Shown here in pieces: positions 60,252 to 64,000 of a stretch of DNA of 64,000 nucleotides. Source of the stretch: Telopea speciosissima (Eukaryota; Streptophyta; Magnoliopsida; Proteales; Proteaceae); contig NC_057920.1 in assembly GCF_018873765.1 (NCBI RefSeq), forward strand, positions 8,445,307 to 8,509,306, written 5' to 3'. Each line of letters starts with the position of its first letter. Positions within the stretch are counted from its first letter, which is position 1. Made by a program: the position numbers and the translations under genes. The notes under the pieces are model-generated. The model had not been told where the DNA came from and ran no database searches. It worked only from the letters and a program-made list of their open reading frames with translations.

Positions 60252-63200
60252 ATGGCAGAGGTTGTAAAGTGTTGCGATTCGAAGTTCGCTCTGTACTTGT
60301 TAGTGATAGTAGGGTTGGTGTGCTTCGCTGGTCTGATGGCGGGACTCACCCTTGGTCTCATGTCTCTTGGCCTTGTCGACCTCGAAGTCCTCAGCAAGTC
60401 TGGCCGTCCTAAGGACCGCATCTACGCAAGTACTCTTTTTCTTCTTCTTCTCCTCTTTTCTCTTCACTCTCTTCCCATTCCCTGACATCAAAAAAATCTC
60501 GAAGCCCTGAACAGATGGGCTATGTTTTGGTAAACGATAATTTATTCAGTAGGGAGTGAAGAACTCACGGTGTCTTTCTTACAAAGATTGACTAACCATG
60601 GAGTGGATACCCAAGGATGACCTCTCTCAGGCACCAGTGCAAAATAGCAAGCAACCTAGGCCCGGAGAATCACTACGGCTATACATAAACACTCCAGTGA
60701 CAAGGCCTTCCTTGCCAAGGTATCAGCCACAGTGTTGAGGGACCTTGGTAAAAATAAAAATGAACTAGATGGGCTATGTTTTAAGATGCTTGAATTGCTC
60801 CCTTTATGAAATTAAATTTATTCTGTTTAAATTGTTGTAACATTGGAACTCCATTCTTTTTCCTGCCATGTTTTGTGTGTGGAGAGAAAGACCTCCTTTT
60901 AATGCAGATGGTGATGGGTTTCTTGCAGAAAAAATATTTCCGGTGGTTAAGAGACAACATCTCTTGCTATGTACGCTGTTGATTGGGAACTCCTTGGCAA
61001 TGGAGGTGTGAATATTTTGTGAATTCTTTCTATGTTGTTGCAGTATTTTCAATCGATGGGTTGTTCTTTTGACTGTTGTTAGTTGGCCGCTTTCTTAGGC
61101 TCTTCCTATTTTCATGGATGCGCTTGTACCTCCTTGGGCAGCAATAGTGATATCTGTGACTTTGATCCTCATGTTTGGAGAGGTTCTCAATTGTCAAACT
61201 TGGTTTTGTTGTGTTTTTTGAGTTCCTACTTGTGCATGGTCAGTTGAGTTCTAATCTTTTTGTGTTATTATATGACAGATACTGCCACAGGCAATCTGTA
61301 CGCGTTATGGCATGGCGGTGGGAGCAAAGTTGGCCCCCTTTGTCCGTGTCCTTCTTTTGCTGTTCTTCCCTGTTGCTTACCCAATTAGTAAGGTATGCTA
61401 GTATTTAGTTAATGGATTTATATGTGGATGATATGTGTCCTCTCTTCTTCACTGATCGGATTAGTTATCTATGACAACTATGAGTCAAATAATTATGATA
61501 ACTCTGTCAGTTTTACTATTGCTGTTGGGTTTTGTATTTATTTATTTTTTATGTAATGCAGTTTCTGGATTGGATGTTGGGTGAGGGCCATGCTGTCCTT
61601 TTACGAAGAGCAGAGCTTAAGACATTTGTGGACTTTCATGGGAATGAGGTACTTTACTCAGCTTCAAATTATAACATGTAAATATTGTATGGACTATGGA
61701 GAGAGTTAATTTGTTGTTTTAATCATTATTCACTTTGAAGACTGCTTTAAATTTCAGTCATAGATGTATGTTACAAAACCAATTGACCTTGTGTGCTTGG
61801 ATCTTCTGCATCCTGTTCTTTTCTTTCTTTTGACTGTGGGGGAATGTAACATTAAGTAGTATGTTATGTTGACTAGGCTGGAAAAGGTGGAGACCTAACA
61901 CATGATGAGACTACCATCATTGCCGGTGCTCTTGAATTGACAGAAAAGACTGCAAAAGATGCTATGACTCCCATTTCTAAAGCGTTCTTGCTGGATGTGG
62001 ATGATACCCTTGATTTGTGGGTTTGCAATTCCCTTTCAAGTCCATTTACCATTTTAATTATTTTCCCTTTTAAAATTTTTAAGCTTATGTTTTTGCTTCC
62101 CCTCAGGGAGACATTGAATATGATAATGACAAAGGGTCATAGTCGAGTCCCTATATACACGGGGAATCCAAGTAATATAATTGGAGTAATTCTGGTAATT
62201 CTCTCTCTCTCTCTCTCTCTCATATATTTATGTGTGTGTGTGGACCGCTGTTAGCTGGAATCTCAGTTTAAATAGTGTCCTCAATTATCAAGCACTCAAG
62301 CAATCTAAAATACTTCACATATAATGTATCATTTGGTTCGGTGTATAATCTCTGGTATATATCGTTATACTCATTTCCTCTTGGCATTTTGGGAGTGACT
62401 GGATGGACCATAACTTGATTTCTCTTATGTACATATGTGACCTTGAGAGACTTCTCAATGTCTTTCCTGAGTCAATGAATACTGTCTCTATCTGACCATG
62501 GAAAGAAGTTTTATGGAAAGACAGGAAAAGATGCATTAGTCTCAAGTTTGGTCATATCCACGATTTCATTATTTCATTCGAACATCTAAATTGTTGGGTG
62601 GTTATCCTGAGAAGTTGCTGGGAGTACTTTAGCAAGAATTTGGTGTGTTTTTTTTTTTGGAATTTTTTTTCCCTTTTCCTTGTCTGGTAGACCTTTGATA
62701 GTTTCTGTCTATCCGTGAACTCTTAAGTCCAGTCTGTTACCGCCTGGAGTCTTTTGTAGGATCTCCTTTCAACTGATAAAAAGGGTACATTATAAACTTT
62801 AAGTTGTCTGTTTGCTTCCCTTACTTTAATATGCTATCTGATGATGGTTTCTGGGAGATCCATTTAATAAGTGACTCTTCCTTTGTTTGAGTTGATGTTG
62901 GTACCATTTTCAAGATTCTGATATAGATTCAAGCGCAAGTTACATTGGACTTGTCTCTGCAGTCAATAGAAATTTATTGATTTTATGGGTTTGACCAGAT
63001 TGAGTTGGTCAAGAGCTTGTGATATGGTTGAAACCTTTCATCAAGCATACATTGTCAATCAACTTTATAAAGGGATTTTCTTATTCACACCCCTAAGGTG
63101 TCAATAGATTTGTAACCTTACTTTTTGCCCCTTTATTTTATTCCCAAAAATTATTTAATGCAGTACTTAATGCAGGGGTAAAAAGGGGTTCTGCAAAAAG

Positions 63201-63560
63201 TTGAAAGTCATTTAATGCGACATTTAATGCAATTCCTAAGTGAAATGGCAGATTTAACCTCATTGAAAAAAACTGTGTTGATTGCTTTTGGTAATCAGAC
63301 AAGGGGCAATTAAATGAAAGTGTCAAGTTCTAAACACACCTATAGAGGTGCCATTCAAACACTCCCCTTTATAAATTATCTTTTCTGGGTTTCATTTTAG
63401 TTTCCAACTTTCCATGATGTCATATTGAATGATTTTTTCTTCTCTCTGCCCTTCTCTTATCTCACATCTAGTTTACTACATTGCAGGTAAAAAATTTGTT
63501 GACAGTTGATCCAAAAGATGCAGTTCCTTTGAGGAAAATGCTCATAAGAAGAATTCCAAG
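60252..63560 (+). CDS. DUF21 and CBS domain membrane protein (CNNM-like), exons 1-8, 3' end outside window
   Basis: The exons are 60252-60429, 60929-61005, 61099-61182, 61279-61392, 61562-61648, 61877-62016, 62107-62194 and 63487-63560, with GT-AG borders and consistent phases (about 280 residues so far). The N-terminus ([17 protein letters not shown]) matches plant DUF21 proteins of the At2g14520/At4g33700 type. Transmembrane parts include [56 protein letters not shown] and [37 protein letters not shown] and AKDAMTPI lead into the CBS pair ([24 protein letters not shown]). The family is related to CorC/CNNM proteins of magnesium and divalent-cation handling; the plant substrate is not settled. 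The rest, including the second CBS part, lies beyond 64000. Confidence 0.92.
60585..60770 (-). pseudogene. LINE RNase H tail in intron 1 of the DUF21 gene
   Basis: The minus strand encodes [12 protein letters not shown], the C-terminal RNase H signature of plant LINEs, followed by unassigned text. Only the 3' end of an element remains. Confidence 0.6.
62195..63486. other. intron 7 of the DUF21 gene
   Basis: A 1.29-kb intron with a CT microsatellite at its start (about 62200-62222). A region at about 63080-63350 has repeated TTTAATGCA text and possible weak inverted ends (CACCCCTAAGGTGTCAA against GAGGTGCCATTCAAACACTC), perhaps an old MITE. Confidence 0.45.
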
Positions 63561-64000
63561 GTGAGAATGAAGTTTCAGTGCTTTTCGCCTCACTATTATA
63601 ACCATTAGTTGTTCTACCATCTAATATTTTGCTTTCTGTAGAAAGAATCTATCATGCATTACTAGCAATTTCCACAACTGAGTTTTGTCTGCTGAATCTC
63701 AGCCAATTGTGATTCTGTACGAGTGGAATTGGACAATTAAATGATCAAGTGTGTTGTATATAGTATTTATGCCACCATAGTATGTGAGGGAAACGTCCTG
63801 TTTACCTGAGAATTTTAACTTTACCCTTTTCTGAGCACGGCAGCCATTTAACAATTTGACTTTTTCATTTTCCCTCCTTTTGAACTTGTCACACCTACCA
63901 TATCCATGACAAGGTTGGTAATTCTTACGTCGGATCTTTTTAACAAGCTCAGCAGGATGCTTGAGCAGCTCACGGCTTCTTGTGGAACATTTAGTTCTTA
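63561..64000. other. start of intron 8 of the DUF21 gene
   Basis: Begins with the GT donor after IPR. No further exon of the family is recognised before the window ends. Confidence 0.5.

Overview
The window is nuclear DNA from a flowering plant. Evidence: spliced GT-AG genes with plant-only products (a thylakoid-lumen protein with a twin-arginine signal, captured fragments of plastid ribosomal protein L10 and a CC-type glutaredoxin), Ty1/copia, hAT, Mutator-like and LINE elements, and abundant MITEs. I cannot name the species from sequence alone.

Layout. (1) Positions 1-37000, minus strand: one gene, VPS39/VAM6 (tethering subunit of the vacuolar HOPS complex), running from its ATG at 36998 past the left window edge. 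Eleven exons totalling 929 codons can be placed, and all join in phase at GT-AG borders. The gene is stretched to more than 36 kb because its introns hold nested transposable elements. Intron 7 alone (4164-22776) is 18.6 kb. It holds an old Ty1/copia relic (A), a shared LTR and a deleted second copia copy (B). Relic A was split by a non-autonomous LTR element (6890-14703) that was itself split by a hAT transposon (7340-12268), and by a small solo LTR (14753-14888). Copy B was split by a minus-strand copia element (15977-22226). Intron 5 holds a LINE relic carrying a 307-bp miniature LTR element of SMART/TRIM type. (2) 37441-42755: foldback MITEs and two nested Mutator-like elements. The outer one (37960-40932) carries fragments of a PP2C phosphatase gene and of the plastid RPL10 gene; the inner one (39229-40860, with 9-bp target duplication) carries the 3' half of a glutaredoxin gene. 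(3) 43000-44510: a LINE scrap and a hAT MITE. (4) 44887-48313, plus strand: a complete six-exon gene for a thylakoid-lumenal protein (MPH2 / 16.5 kDa type), followed 150 bp downstream by a 1.7-kb long-TIR Mutator-like element. (5) 52102-53512, minus strand: a two-exon SAM-dependent methyltransferase gene (leucine carboxyl methyltransferase family) with a frameshift and a changed motif residue. (6) 53590-59830: MITEs, a 5'-truncated LINE, and a partial duplication of the methyltransferase upstream region. (7) 60252-64000, plus strand: the first eight exons of a DUF21/CBS (CNNM-like) membrane-protein gene that continues past the right edge.

The cellular genes (vacuolar tethering, thylakoid lumen, methyltransferase, CNNM-like transporter) show no functional link; they are neighbours in a repeat-rich stretch. 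I found no new multi-gene system. The most noteworthy structures are the nested gene-capturing Mutator elements, the ultra-short LTR element, and the datable stack of insertions inside an apparently intact essential-type gene. Exon borders and target duplications were read base by base. Family names rest on remembered similarity and were not confirmed by any search.
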